Of a stretch of DNA of 23,195 nucleotides, positions 1 through 7,026 are shown piece after piece (position 1 is the stretch's first letter; each line of letters opens with the position of its first letter). Source of the DNA: an uncultured Oscillibacter sp. (lineage in GTDB: Bacteria; Bacillota; Clostridia; Oscillospirales; Oscillospiraceae); contig CAJTZI010000035.1 in the NCBI GenBank assembly GCA_910584075.1, positions 1 through 23,195 on the forward strand, read 5' to 3'. The notes under the pieces were generated by a model, which worked only from the letters and a program-made list of their open reading frames with translations, did not search any database and was not told where the DNA came from. Made by a program: the position numbers and the translations under genes.

Positions 1-1
1 G

Positions 2-1363
2 ATCGGGCAGAAAGTGACGGGCAAAAACGGCACCGCTATCTGGACAGGGCTGAAAAGCGGCACTTACGTCGTGGAGGAAGTCAGCCCCGCCGATGGGTAC
101 AGCATCATCAATTCCTCCGAGACGGTGTATCTGGCGGACAGCGGGGAACAGAGTGTCATTACTGTCCGTTTTGACAATTCCCCGGACGGGATTTTGCTTA
201 TCAGAAAGGTATGCTCCGTCAATCCCAGCATTACGCTCCAGGATGCCGAGTTCAAAATTATGTATGCAGATGGTACTCTGATCGGTGACAGCAACGGCGT
301 TTACCGCACCGACGAGAACGGCGAAATCCGTATCCCCGGCCTGAAACCCGGCAAGAGCGTGGTAGTCACGGAAACCCGCGCCCCTGCCGGTTTTATCATC
401 GACACCCAGAGCCAGACCGTGCAGATCAAGGAGGGCCGCACCGTTACCCTCACCTTTAAGAACCAGCCGAAAGGCAGTCTGATTATCCAGAAGCGGGACA
501 GTCAGACCGGCCAGCCCCTCCCCGGCGCGGAGTTTCGGTTGGCTACCGCCGCAGGGTGTGAAGTGGGGCTGGCCATGCTGAAAGGAGAGAGACAGGCGGC
601 GCGGGAGCTGCTGGCTTCCTTTGAACAGTCCGCAAAACAAAACCGGGCTGTTCAGCTTCTGCCCAATATCCAGGCCCTCAAGTGCCGGATGGAGCTGTGG
701 GAGGGCAATCTGGACGGGGTGGAACGCTGGATAAAAACAGCCCCGGACGAGGATGTGGAGTTTTGCAGTCTGGAGCGATACCGCTATCTGACGAAAGTAC
801 GCTGCTATTTAGCGAACGGGGAGTACATGAAAGCCCAGGCCCTTTTGGAAAAGCTGCGCTACTACGCCGAACAGACCAACCGGCCTTATATCCGCATGGA
901 AACCGGGCTGCTGTCTGCTATCACCAAGGAGCGGGCAGGCGGGCCGTGGCAGGACGAACTGGCCGCCGTTCTCCGGGAGGCGGAGAGCTATCGTTTCCTG
1001 CGGCTCATTACCGAGGAGGGTGCGGCGGTGTGGCCCCTGCTCCAGCGGGAGAAAAAGGCCATGCAGAGCGCGGGGACGCTGGATAAGGACTGGCTGCGCC
1101 GGGTGTTGGACGAGGCCGCAGAAGTGTCCCGGCGCTATCCGCTATACCTAAAAAAACGGGCAGCGGCGTCAACGGATTTTGGGGGCACAGCTCTGACGAT
1201 CCTCCGTTTGCAGGCCGATGGCCTGTCCGTCAATCAGATCGCACAAAGGCTGGAGCTGAAGCCGGACAACGTGAAGTATCACATCAAAGAAAACTACCGC
1301 AAACTGAGTGCTGACAACAAAGCGGACGCGCTGCTGGCGGCGCGGAGTTTGGGACTGATATAG
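2..1363 (+). CDS. Cna-B (SpaA-type) surface protein fragment fused in frame to MalT-like LuxR regulator C-terminus; 5' end outside window
   Basis: The reading frame is already open at base 2, so the gene starts upstream of the window. Counting from the GTG at 14, residues 1-58 end one Cna-B/prealbumin-like repeat, residues 60-153 are a complete repeat (LLIRKV strand, AEFKI, VTETRAPAG with the family's conserved Glu), and a third repeat starts at 154 and breaks off after AGCEVGL near residue 185. From AMLKGERQ onward the protein is helical, TPR-like, like the ATP-independent part of MalT/LuxR regulators. It ends in a clear GerE/LuxR helix-turn-helix at about 392-449 (GLSVNQIAQRLELKPDNVKYHI). 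A cell-wall adhesin repeat joined to a cytoplasmic DNA-binding protein makes no obvious sense, so this is probably a rearrangement or an assembly join near base 565 rather than one functional protein. The two halves are individually convincing. Confidence 0.7.
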   Translation: MGQKVTGKNGTAIWTGLKSGTYVVEEVSPADGYSIINSSETVYLADSGEQSVITVRFDNSPDGILLIRKVCSVNPSITLQDAEFKIMYADGTLIGDSNGVYRTDENGEIRIPGLKPGKSVVVTETRAPAGFIIDTQSQTVQIKEGRTVTLTFKNQPKGSLIIQKRDSQTGQPLPGAEFRLATAAGCEVGLAMLKGERQAARELLASFEQSAKQNRAVQLLPNIQALKCRMELWEGNLDGVERWIKTAPDEDVEFCSLERYRYLTKVRCYLANGEYMKAQALLEKLRYYAEQTNRPYIRMETGLLSAITKERAGGPWQDELAAVLREAESYRFLRLITEEGAAVWPLLQREKKAMQSAGTLDKDWLRRVLDEAAEVSRRYPLYLKKRAAASTDFGGTALTILRLQADGLSVNQIAQRLELKPDNVKYHIKENYRKLSADNKADALLAARSLGLI

Positions 1364-1369
1364 GCCGTG

Positions 1370-1396
1370 AAATGCGTCTCACGGTGAGACGCATTT
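1370..1396. repeat. 27-bp perfect palindrome, copy 1
   Basis: Arms AAATGCGTCTCAC and GTGAGACGCATTT (13 bp each) flank a single central G. It starts 7 bases after the stop codon at 1363 and 24 bases before the next start codon. An identical copy lies at 1820-1846. The tract after the stem is only a short T run, so it is a weak terminator candidate; a perfect DNA palindrome also fits a dimeric binding site. Confidence 0.85.
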
Positions 1397-1419
1397 TCCG
1401 GCACAACGAGGGAATGAGT

Positions 1420-1809
1420 ATGAACGCAGTTATATACACCCCGTCCGACACTGAGTATGAGCTGTTCACCCGCATACTGCGGGAGGAAGCGCCAGACGCA
1501 AAAATCACCCGCGACCCGGACGACGGTTTCTTTCACTATGACCCGGAACACGATTTTGTAGTGGTGAGCGTAGACGGCGCAAAGGGGATGGAGCAGGTTA
1601 TCAAGCACCGGGAACTCAACTGCAAAACGATGGTTGTCTGGATCACCAGCGACCGCTATTTTGCGGGAATGGCAATACGCTATCAGATTTTTGAATTTCT
1701 GACCCGCCCATTTACCGAAGCTGACTTCCGGGCGGCGGTAAAGCGGTTTTTAACCGGGGACATCCTCCCCCAACAGAAAACACCCTTTTGGCAGAGGACG
1801 CGACTTTAG
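1420..1809 (+). CDS. Degenerate response-regulator receiver (pseudo-receiver) protein
   Basis: A 129-residue stand-alone protein that looks like a CheY receiver fold: MNAVIYTP as strand 1, HDFVVVSVDG as strand 3, TMVVWITSD as strand 4 and FEFLTRPF as strand 5. Three receiver landmarks are changed. The acidic pair after strand 1 is absent, the phospho-acceptor Asp after strand 3 appears replaced (VVVSV where families show LLLDI), and the conserved Lys of LTKPF is Arg. It therefore probably does not work by phosphorylation. There is no output domain. The ATG at 1420 was chosen because GAGGGA lies at good spacing; ATG at 1414 is possible. It sits between a LuxR-type regulator fragment and a surface protein gene, with the same palindrome on either side, so a role in regulating surface proteins is inferred. 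Confidence 0.65.
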   Translation: MNAVIYTPSDTEYELFTRILREEAPDAKITRDPDDGFFHYDPEHDFVVVSVDGAKGMEQVIKHRELNCKTMVVWITSDRYFAGMAIRYQIFEFLTRPFTEADFRAAVKRFLTGDILPQQKTPFWQRTRL

Positions 1810-1819
1810 CGTGAAGCAA

Positions 1820-1846
1820 AAATGCGTCTCACGGTGAGACGCATTT
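1820..1846. repeat. 27-bp perfect palindrome, copy 2
   Basis: Identical to the copy at 1370-1396, 450 bases downstream, 11 bases after the stop codon at 1809 and 47 bases before the start of the secreted protein gene. Only the 27-bp core plus one or two bases match; the flanks differ, so the repeat unit is the palindrome itself. Confidence 0.85.
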
Positions 1847-1892
1847 CAAGGAGAAAAAATCCAATTTCTATTTCCAAGGAGGACGTTGTTCT

Positions 1893-2474
1893 ATGAAGCG
1901 CAGAATTTTGAGTATCATCACCGCTCTGGCCCTGTGCCTGAGCCTTTGCCCCACCTGGGCGTTCGCGGTGGAGGGTGAGCCGGACACCGGGCTTTGTGAC
2001 CATCACCCGGAACACATCGGCTGCGGCTACACCGCCCCCACCGAGGGCCACGACTGCGGCCACCAGCACACAGCGGAGTGCTACACCCTGGGGGTACTCC
2101 CCGACGCGGACGGCGGCGACCCCTACGAGGTCGGCGCGGACACGGAAAACCTTCTGGACTGCCAGCACAGCCATGACAGCGAGTGCGGCTATGTCCAGGC
2201 CGACCCCGGCGCGTCCTGCGGGTATGAGTGCCGTATCTGTCCCATCGAGGACTTGATCGCCGCCCTGCCGGAGCAGGTGACAGAGGACAATGCGGACGAT
2301 GTGCGGGCACAGCTTGACCATATCCTCGACCTCTATCCTCGCAGATTTCCTCCACGGTGTAGTAGATATAGACGCGCCAAGTGTCGCTGTCATACCAGTC
2401 GTTCCTGGCGGAAAGGCTCATACGGTCCAGCAGCATCCCATACAGCAACTTGGCGTCCGTGGAGACGTGCTTGA
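1893..2474 (+). pseudogene. Truncated secreted Cys/His-rich surface protein
   Basis: The start has a strong AAGGAGG site at 1876-1882. Residues 1-25 are a signal peptide (MKRR, hydrophobic core, cleavage likely after AFA). The mature part is rich in Cys and His in repeated C-x-H-x-H-x(3)-C-G-Y units (residues 35-115), as seen in large SpaA/LPXTG-type surface proteins of gut Clostridia, followed by an acidic helical stretch ending HILDLY. Homologues I recall are much longer. Here the gene-like sequence stops at about 2336 and the frame runs into reversed repA sequence until a stop at 2474, so residues after about 148 are meaningless. The zinc- or disulfide-binding nature of the Cys/His units is inference. 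Confidence 0.65.
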
Positions 2475-2571
2475 ACTTCGGGTCCGTGATCAACTGGCGG
2501 GGGATTTTGAAAAAGACAAATTCCTCCGATTCATCGCCGTAGAAATAATCTGATAAAATGATTTCCGGCAT
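2335..2571 (-). pseudogene. repA: RepA N-terminal fragment (plasmid/ICE replication initiator)
   Basis: On the minus strand an ATG at 2571, with AAGGAGG 8 bases upstream, opens a protein beginning MPEIILSDYFYGDESEEF. It continues with FFKIPRQLITDPKFKHVSTDAKLLYGMLLDRM, the conserved N-terminal RepA (replication initiator protein A) winged-helix region of Firmicute plasmids and integrative elements. The match runs for 79 codons to TVEEICED, then stops at the junction with the surface-protein fragment at about 2335. The family is normally about 250-350 residues, so most of the gene is missing. It cannot act as an initiator in this form. Confidence 0.75.
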
Positions 2572-2599
2572 GGTCAGGGCCTCCTTTTGGGCAAAAGAA

Positions 2600-2625
2600 A
2601 AAGCACGATCTTTCAATCGTGCTTT
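2600..2625 (-). terminator. Hairpin with T tract upstream of repA fragment
   Basis: AAAGCACGAT (2600-2609) and ATCGTGCTTT (2616-2625) form a perfect 10-bp stem with a 6-base loop. Read on the minus strand the stem is followed by TTCTTTTG, so it could end a transcript arriving from a gene upstream of repA or act as a leader attenuator. The rest of 2626-2815 has no convincing gene, only a 9-bp inverted repeat (TGCCTGATA at 2672-2680, TATCAGGCA at 2706-2714). Confidence 0.5.
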
Positions 2626-2815
2626 CGCTCGGGTGTTAATTTGTGTCACATTGGCTTCATTTTGCGGTGACTGCCTGATATTTTTGGGTTCTGCGCGTCA
2701 TTCTTTATCAGGCACACCCATTCGGCCTCCTGTCTTTTCGGTTTTAGGGTTCGGCTGTGGGTGGGTTGGGTGCTTCCTTATCTGTACCCACCTAAAGCGC
2801 ACGGCCCTGTTTCGC

Positions 2816-3913
2816 TCACTCCGCCGGGGACTCGCGGGCGGGAGCGGAAACCTCCATTCCCCGGGCCGCCTGCACATCGGCGGGGGTGATGGACATCAGG
2901 TCCTCCCGTGTCACGTGCTCCATGGCCGCCAGACGGTTGGCCTGATTCACCAGAATCTGCTCGAAGATGTTCCGCACGCCCCGGGCGTTGCCGAAGGAGA
3001 CCGGATCGGTGTTCTCCTCCTTGATAAAGTCCCGCACCAGCCCCGCCGCCTCTGCCTCCAGCGTGTAGCAGCCCTTTTTGCACTGCATCTCGAAGATTTT
3101 CATCATCTCATCGGCGGTGTAGTCGGCAAAGTGGAGGAAGCGGTTGAATCGGGATTCCAGACCGGGGTTGGAGTGGATGAACCGGTCCATCAGATCATCA
3201 TACCCCGCCGCGATGACCACCAGATCGTCCCGGTGGTCCTCCATGGCCTTGAGAATGGTGTCGATGGCCTCCTGGCCGAAGTCGTTTTCCGCGCCGCCGT
3301 TGAGGGCGTAGGCCTCGTCAATGAACAGCACGCCGCCCAGGGCGGAGTCGATCACCTTTTTGACCTTCAGAGCCGTCTGACCCACGTAGCCCGCCACCAG
3401 GCCGCTGCGGTCCACCTCTACCAGATGTCCCTTGGACAAAATGCCGAGACTGTGATAGATACGGGCCATCATCCGGGCGATGGTGGTTTTGCCGGTACCG
3501 GGATTGCCGGAGAACACCATGTGCAGCGAGAGATCCGCCGCAGGCAGATTCTGTTCTCTGCGCATTTTGTGGACCGTCACCATGTTGATGAGGTTCTTCA
3601 CCTCTTTTTTCACCGAGGCAAGGCCGATGTAGCCCTCCAGCTCCGCCTGGAGATCCTCGATCTTCTCCGGGGGAGGGGGCGCTTCCGCCGCCGGGGGCTC
3701 CGTGGCGTCGTTTCCGGTAGAGGAGGCAGTGGGCTTCTCCGGCGGGCGGTCCACCCGGGGCCGCTCCTCCGCGGGTTTCTCCGCTTCGGGCGCGGCGGGA
3801 GAGCCCCAGAAATCCGTGCCCATGCGGTTCAGGTTGTTCTCCGTCATGGTGCGGATCACCTCCAGCTGCTGGAGGATGATCTCGTCCTTTTTGCTCACCG
3901 GTTTCCGGTCCAA
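2816..3913 (-). CDS. CbbX/SpoVK-like AAA+ ATPase
   Basis: A 365-residue protein. The first ~100 residues are a charged coiled start (KKDEIILQQLEVIRTM) and a long Pro/Ala/Glu-rich linker (APPPPEKIEDLQ). Then comes a single AAA+ module of the CbxX/CfqX/SpoVK type: GYIGLASVKKEV, Walker A GNPGTGKT, AGYVGQTA pore-loop region, Walker B GVLFIDEAY, AAGYDDLMDRFI, GLESRFNR with the arginine finger, and a C-terminal lid with FGNARGVRNIFE. No ATG fits. TTG at 3913 was chosen because AAAGGAG lies 8 bases upstream and the upstream gene stops at 3919. The target is unknown; CbbX remodels Rubisco and SpoVK acts in sporulation, but neither can be assumed. It appears translationally coupled to the Gx-family gene. 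No terminator is seen after its stop, close to the accessory sequence. Confidence 0.85.
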   Translation of the reverse strand: MDRKPVSKKDEIILQQLEVIRTMTENNLNRMGTDFWGSPAAPEAEKPAEERPRVDRPPEKPTASSTGNDATEPPAAEAPPPPEKIEDLQAELEGYIGLASVKKEVKNLINMVTVHKMRREQNLPAADLSLHMVFSGNPGTGKTTIARMMARIYHSLGILSKGHLVEVDRSGLVAGYVGQTALKVKKVIDSALGGVLFIDEAYALNGGAENDFGQEAIDTILKAMEDHRDDLVVIAAGYDDLMDRFIHSNPGLESRFNRFLHFADYTADEMMKIFEMQCKKGCYTLEAEAAGLVRDFIKEENTDPVSFGNARGVRNIFEQILVNQANRLAAMEHVTREDLMSITPADVQAARGMEVSAPARESPAE

Positions 3914-3918
3914 CGCAG

Positions 3919-4443
3919 TCACTCCTTTATGAGATGTCGCAGATTTGTGTGGCCCAGGGTCTGGAAGAGGCACGCGCTCACCAGTCCCGTCAGGGTCCCC
4001 GTAAGCAGGGACACCGCCAGCAGAACGGGCAGATAGTAGAGCGGCGCGGTACTGCCCAGGGTCAGCACCGCCGCGGCCATCTGGCCGCAGTTGTGGGCCG
4101 CAGCCCCGCCCACAGACACGCCGTAGACAGAGCATCTCCCCAGCCGGACCAGGAGAATCATGGCCAGCATGGCGGCCAGTCCCCCCAGCAGGGAGAACAA
4201 CAGGGCGTTCATGTTCCCGGCGAACATGGCCCCCAGCAGACACCGGGCGGTGAGAATCATCAGCGCCTGTCCGGGCCCCAGGGCGTACAGGGCAAACACC
4301 GTCACGATGTTCCCAAGGCCCAGCTTCACCCCGGGGATGGGAATGGCCAGGGCCAGGGGGAAGAGGTTCTCCAGATAGCTCAGGGCCAGGGCCAGGGCCG
4401 TCAGCACGGCGCAGAGGGTCAGCTGCTTTGTGGTCAGTTTCAT
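3919..4443 (-). CDS. Gx transporter family / heptaprenyl diphosphate synthase component I-like membrane protein (EetB-like)
   Basis: A 174-residue protein of five to six hydrophobic helices. It begins MKLTTKQLTLCAVLTALALALSYLE and has the family's conserved PIPGVKLGLGNIVTVFAL motif (residues 34-52), followed by GPGQALMILTARCLLGAMFAG. This is the Hpre_diP_synt_I / Gx family, resembling S-components of ECF transporters. Proteins of this family sit beside NusG-domain-II proteins and ApbE in Listeria-type extracellular electron transfer loci (EetB), and the same three are together here. A direct role in quinone synthesis is less likely because no polyprenyl synthase component II is nearby. The ATG at 4443 is 10 bases after the upstream stop, with GGAGG just before it. 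Confidence 0.8.
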   Translation of the reverse strand: MKLTTKQLTLCAVLTALALALSYLENLFPLALAIPIPGVKLGLGNIVTVFALYALGPGQALMILTARCLLGAMFAGNMNALLFSLLGGLAAMLAMILLVRLGRCSVYGVSVGGAAAHNCGQMAAAVLTLGSTAPLYYLPVLLAVSLLTGTLTGLVSACLFQTLGHTNLRHLIKE

Positions 4444-4453
4444 CCGCCGCCTC

Positions 4454-4930
4454 CTAACCCAGCACGGCGTCCACGGCGCCGGGCTCTGATTCCGCTCCGG
4501 TCAGCTGGACAATGATCCGGGCCGGGAGGCATACGATGCTCTGCCCGCTTTGGGTGATGATCCCGGTGCGGACGCAGTCCTGGGTGGGGCACTCCGACCG
4601 GGCCACCTGGACGCCGGCCTCCCCGGAGGAGGGGGCGTGGTCCGGCGGCGGGTCCTCCTCGCCCCGGAGACCGTAGGCCAGCTCCAGGGTATAGCCGTTG
4701 CTGGAGTAACTTCTGGGGCTTTCCAGCAGCGCCGACAGGGGGAAACGGTCCGCCTCCCGGCCGTCGATACTTACCACCACCGTCCCGGGACTCACCTCCG
4801 CGGCGCCGCCGCTCCAGACCGCCAGGGCGCTGCCCGCGGCCAGTGCCAGTACCGCCAGAACCACCAGGGCGTCCCAGCCGTTGGGACGCGACTTAGGAGA
4901 CGATCTCAAGGGTATATCCGCTCCCCTCAT
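4454..4930 (-). CDS. NusG domain II-containing membrane-anchored protein (EetA-like)
   Basis: A short cytoplasmic start is followed by one membrane segment (DALVVLAVLALAAGSALAV, residues 20-38). The extracytoplasmic part carries a NusG_II fold: GTVVVSIDGREADRFPL, then SECPTQDCVRTG and GQSIVCLPARIIV with three conserved cysteines. The start overlaps the upstream apbE gene by 38 bases if ATG at 4930 is used; a TTG at 4909 with GGGGAG upstream is an alternative. It lies between ApbE and the Gx-family gene, the arrangement seen for EetA in flavin-based electron transfer loci. An acidic, Pro/Gly-rich insert at about residues 90-106 is unusual for the domain. The exact biochemical role of this family is not established. 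Confidence 0.75.
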   Translation of the reverse strand: MRGADIPLRSSPKSRPNGWDALVVLAVLALAAGSALAVWSGGAAEVSPGTVVVSIDGREADRFPLSALLESPRSYSSNGYTLELAYGLRGEEDPPPDHAPSSGEAGVQVARSECPTQDCVRTGIITQSGQSIVCLPARIIVQLTGAESEPGAVDAVLG

Positions 4931-5960
4931 CCAGAGTAAAGGACTCCGCCAGCCCCTGTGTGACCACCACCCGGCCGTCCTCCGTGATCAGCACCAGGTC
5001 AAAGAAAGAGGGGGATTCTTCCTGCCATTCCCGCCAGCCGTCCAGGGCCTCTTCCTCCCCCATGATAAAGAACGCCGTGGAAAAGGCGTCGCACAGGGTG
5101 CCCACGCAGTCGTCGTAGGTGCAGTCCGCCACCACGGTGACAGAGGTCAAATCGCTGTCCGCCGGGTATCCCGTGGCGGGGTCGATGATGTGGTGGTACC
5201 GCTTTCCACTCTCCTCAAAGTACCGCTGGTAGCCCCCGGAGGTGACGGCGAAGGCGTTTTTCAGGTTCAGGATGCCCGCAAAGGCGTTCTGCTCGCCGGG
5301 CCGGGCCGGGTCCTGGACACCCACCCGCCAGGCCGTGCCGTCGGGCCGGTCCCCCCAGGCCAGCACATTGCCCCCCAGCTGGGCCATGGCCCGGGGAATC
5401 TCATACTCCCGGAAGAGGTCCGCCAGTTTGTCGGCGGCGTACCCCTTGGCGATGCCCCCCAGGTCGATGGCCTGGTCCGGCCCCAAGGTGAGCCCCTCCG
5501 GCGATTCCTGCAGGGCGGTCTCCTCCACCACTTTCAGCAGCCGGCTGATCTCCGACGGGGCGGGGACCTGGTTGTGGTCCGTGGTGAAGCCCCAGGCACT
5601 GACCAGCGGCGCGACGCCGATGTTGAAGGCTCCGCCAGTCCTGTCCCGGAAGCAGGACGCCAGACGGAGCAGGGTGGTCAGGTCCTCGTCCGGTTCCACC
5701 GTCTCTCCCCGGTTGAGCCGGGAGACGGCGCTGTCCGCCTCCGTCCTGGAGAGCCGGCTCTCCAGGTCCCGAATCAGGTCTTCGGAGGCATAGGCGGCGG
5801 CGGTGCTGCGTCTTCCGTAGGTGGAGATGAGCATGGGGGTGTCCATGGCGATGACCTGGATGCTCTCCTGCACCGTGTCCGGGTCCACCGGGGGTCCGAA
5901 GCAGCCGGTCAGGCTCAGGAGCAGGAGCGGAGCCAGGATAATGCTGATGAAACGTCTCAT
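4893..5960 (-). CDS. apbE: FAD:protein FMN transferase (ApbE) lipoprotein
   Basis: A 355-residue exported lipoprotein. Residues 1-19 form a signal peptide ending in the lipobox LTGC, so it is anchored outside the membrane. ApbE landmarks follow: AIDLGGIAKGYAADKL (the D-x-G-x3-KG-Y motif), ALAWGDRPDGTAWRVGVQDP-type strands, TSGGYQRYFE, YHHIIDPATGYPAD (flavin/Mg site) and DDCVGTLCDAFSTAFFIMG. The enzyme splits FAD and links FMN to a Thr/Ser of exported redox proteins such as RnfG, NqrC or PplA. No FMN-binding target protein is encoded in the window, so the acceptor must lie elsewhere. First gene of the set with the NusG_II and Gx-family genes; a promoter lies 66-94 bases upstream. Confidence 0.9.
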   Translation of the reverse strand: MRRFISIILAPLLLLSLTGCFGPPVDPDTVQESIQVIAMDTPMLISTYGRRSTAAAYASEDLIRDLESRLSRTEADSAVSRLNRGETVEPDEDLTTLLRLASCFRDRTGGAFNIGVAPLVSAWGFTTDHNQVPAPSEISRLLKVVEETALQESPEGLTLGPDQAIDLGGIAKGYAADKLADLFREYEIPRAMAQLGGNVLAWGDRPDGTAWRVGVQDPARPGEQNAFAGILNLKNAFAVTSGGYQRYFEESGKRYHHIIDPATGYPADSDLTSVTVVADCTYDDCVGTLCDAFSTAFFIMGEEEALDGWREWQEESPSFFDLVLITEDGRVVVTQGLAESFTLDEGSGYTLEIVS

Positions 5961-6025
5961 ATCATCCCTCGATTTTTGTTTATCATGATCAGCGAAATAT
6001 TTGACATACTATAAGATATTGATTC

Positions 6026-6054
6026 ATTATAGCATGTCCGCCGCCGTTTCTCAA
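6026..6054 (-). promoter_or_regulatory. Sigma-A promoter for the apbE gene set
   Basis: On the minus strand TTGAGA (6049-6054), 17-base spacer, TATAAT (6026-6031), about 65 bases upstream of the apbE start. Confidence 0.7.
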
Positions 6055-6106
6055 CCACGGATTTCCGGGATGCGGCAAAAATCTGGCATAGCTTTCACTT
6101 TTTCCC

Positions 6107-6135
6107 TTGCAAATTGGAAAAAAACCTGTTATACT
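6107..6135 (+). promoter_or_regulatory. Sigma-A promoter for the 6208 gene
   Basis: TTGCAA (6107-6112), 17-base spacer, TATACT (6130-6135), 72 bases before the start codon and back to back with the apbE promoter. Confidence 0.65.
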
Positions 6136-6207
6136 ATTCGGGTATGTTGGCGGGGAAGTTCCCGCAGGCATCATCAGAAAGAAAAAACTCCCTGGAGGTC
6201 CTTATAA

Positions 6208-6975
6208 ATGCCTAAGAATCCCAATCAGCGTTCCAAGCCGGTGAAGCGGGACGAGCCCATGACCGGCGCGATGAAGTTTTTCCTGGCCGGCTGTGTGGCC
6301 GAGCTGTATCTCCTGATTGTCCGCCGCCTTTATGTCAACGGAAACGCCCAGCAGCAGATCGACTGGTACGACAAATATCTCTGGGTTCTGGCGGGCCTGG
6401 GCGCAGTTGTTCTCATTCTGGGCGTCATTCTCAGCGTCATGTGGAAGGCGGAGCGGAAGAAGCGGGTTGCCGGCTGGTACACCGCCGGCGGCGGCGCTTT
6501 CCTGGCGGTCTCCGCCCTGATGATCCGGGCGCTGAATGCCTCGGCGGTGACGCTGCTGTCTGTGGTGGTGCCGGTGGCGATGCTGTTGGTGGTCCTCTGG
6601 AGTCTCTATGACCGGGAGTGCGCCGTGGCGCTGACCATTCTGGGTGTGTCCTTGATCTTTGTGTGGATCTGCCGCAGGATGTTCTTCAATATCTACTACG
6701 GCACGCTGGTCCGGGTGGCGGCGGTGCTCTTCCTGGTGCTGTTGGCCGCGGCGGCCTTTCTGTCCAGAAAAGCCGACCGGAACGGCGGAAAGCTGGGCAA
6801 GGTCCGCCTGCTGCCCTCCGACGCGGATCTGCTGCCCATTTACACTGCCTGCGGCCTCTCCGCCGCGGCTGTGGCGGCGGCGCTGGTCAGCGTCAATGTC
6901 GCCTACTACGCCATGTGGGCTCTGGCCGTGGTGGTCTTTGCCCTGGCGGTGTACTATACCGTAAAGCAGTTGTGA
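6208..6975 (+). CDS. Polytopic membrane protein of unknown function
   Basis: A 255-residue protein with a basic N-terminus (KNPNQRSKPVKRDEP) and about seven hydrophobic helices: FFLAGCVAELYLLIV, LWVLAGLGAVVLILGVIL, AFLAVSALMIRAL, TLLSVVVPVAMLLVVLW, VALTILGVSLIFVWI, VAAVLFLVLLAAAAFL, and a C-terminal pair from about residue 215. Conserved-looking polar sites are few (WYDKYLW, RRMFFNIYYG). I recognise no family signature; it could be an accessory or envelope protein typical of Oscillospiraceae. It has its own promoter and a GGAGG site, and is monocistronic because a strong terminator follows directly. It is divergent from apbE, which does not by itself imply a shared role. Confidence 0.8.
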   Translation: MPKNPNQRSKPVKRDEPMTGAMKFFLAGCVAELYLLIVRRLYVNGNAQQQIDWYDKYLWVLAGLGAVVLILGVILSVMWKAERKKRVAGWYTAGGGAFLAVSALMIRALNASAVTLLSVVVPVAMLLVVLWSLYDRECAVALTILGVSLIFVWICRRMFFNIYYGTLVRVAAVLFLVLLAAAAFLSRKADRNGGKLGKVRLLPSDADLLPIYTACGLSAAAVAAALVSVNVAYYAMWALAVVVFALAVYYTVKQL

Positions 6976-7023
6976 CAAAAATCCCCTCCGAAAAGCCCCG
7001 GGGCTTTCCGGAGGGGATTTTTC
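6976..7023. terminator. Bidirectional terminator
   Basis: AAATCCCCTCCG plus inner AAAGCCCC pair with GGGGCTTT plus CGGAGGGGATTT, giving a stem of about 20 bp, followed by T runs on both strands. It lies between the convergent genes ending at 6975 and 7027 and serves both. Confidence 0.85.
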
Positions 7024-7026
7024 ATC

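Noticed and set aside
1372..1419. Start of the pseudo-receiver gene at 1372
   Set aside because: The extra 16 residues are encoded by the palindrome and have no ribosome site; ATG 1420 has GAGGGA at proper spacing.
1370..1846. CRISPR or diversity-generating repeat pair
   Set aside because: There are only two copies, 450 bases apart with a gene between them; no spacers, cas genes or reverse transcriptase were seen.
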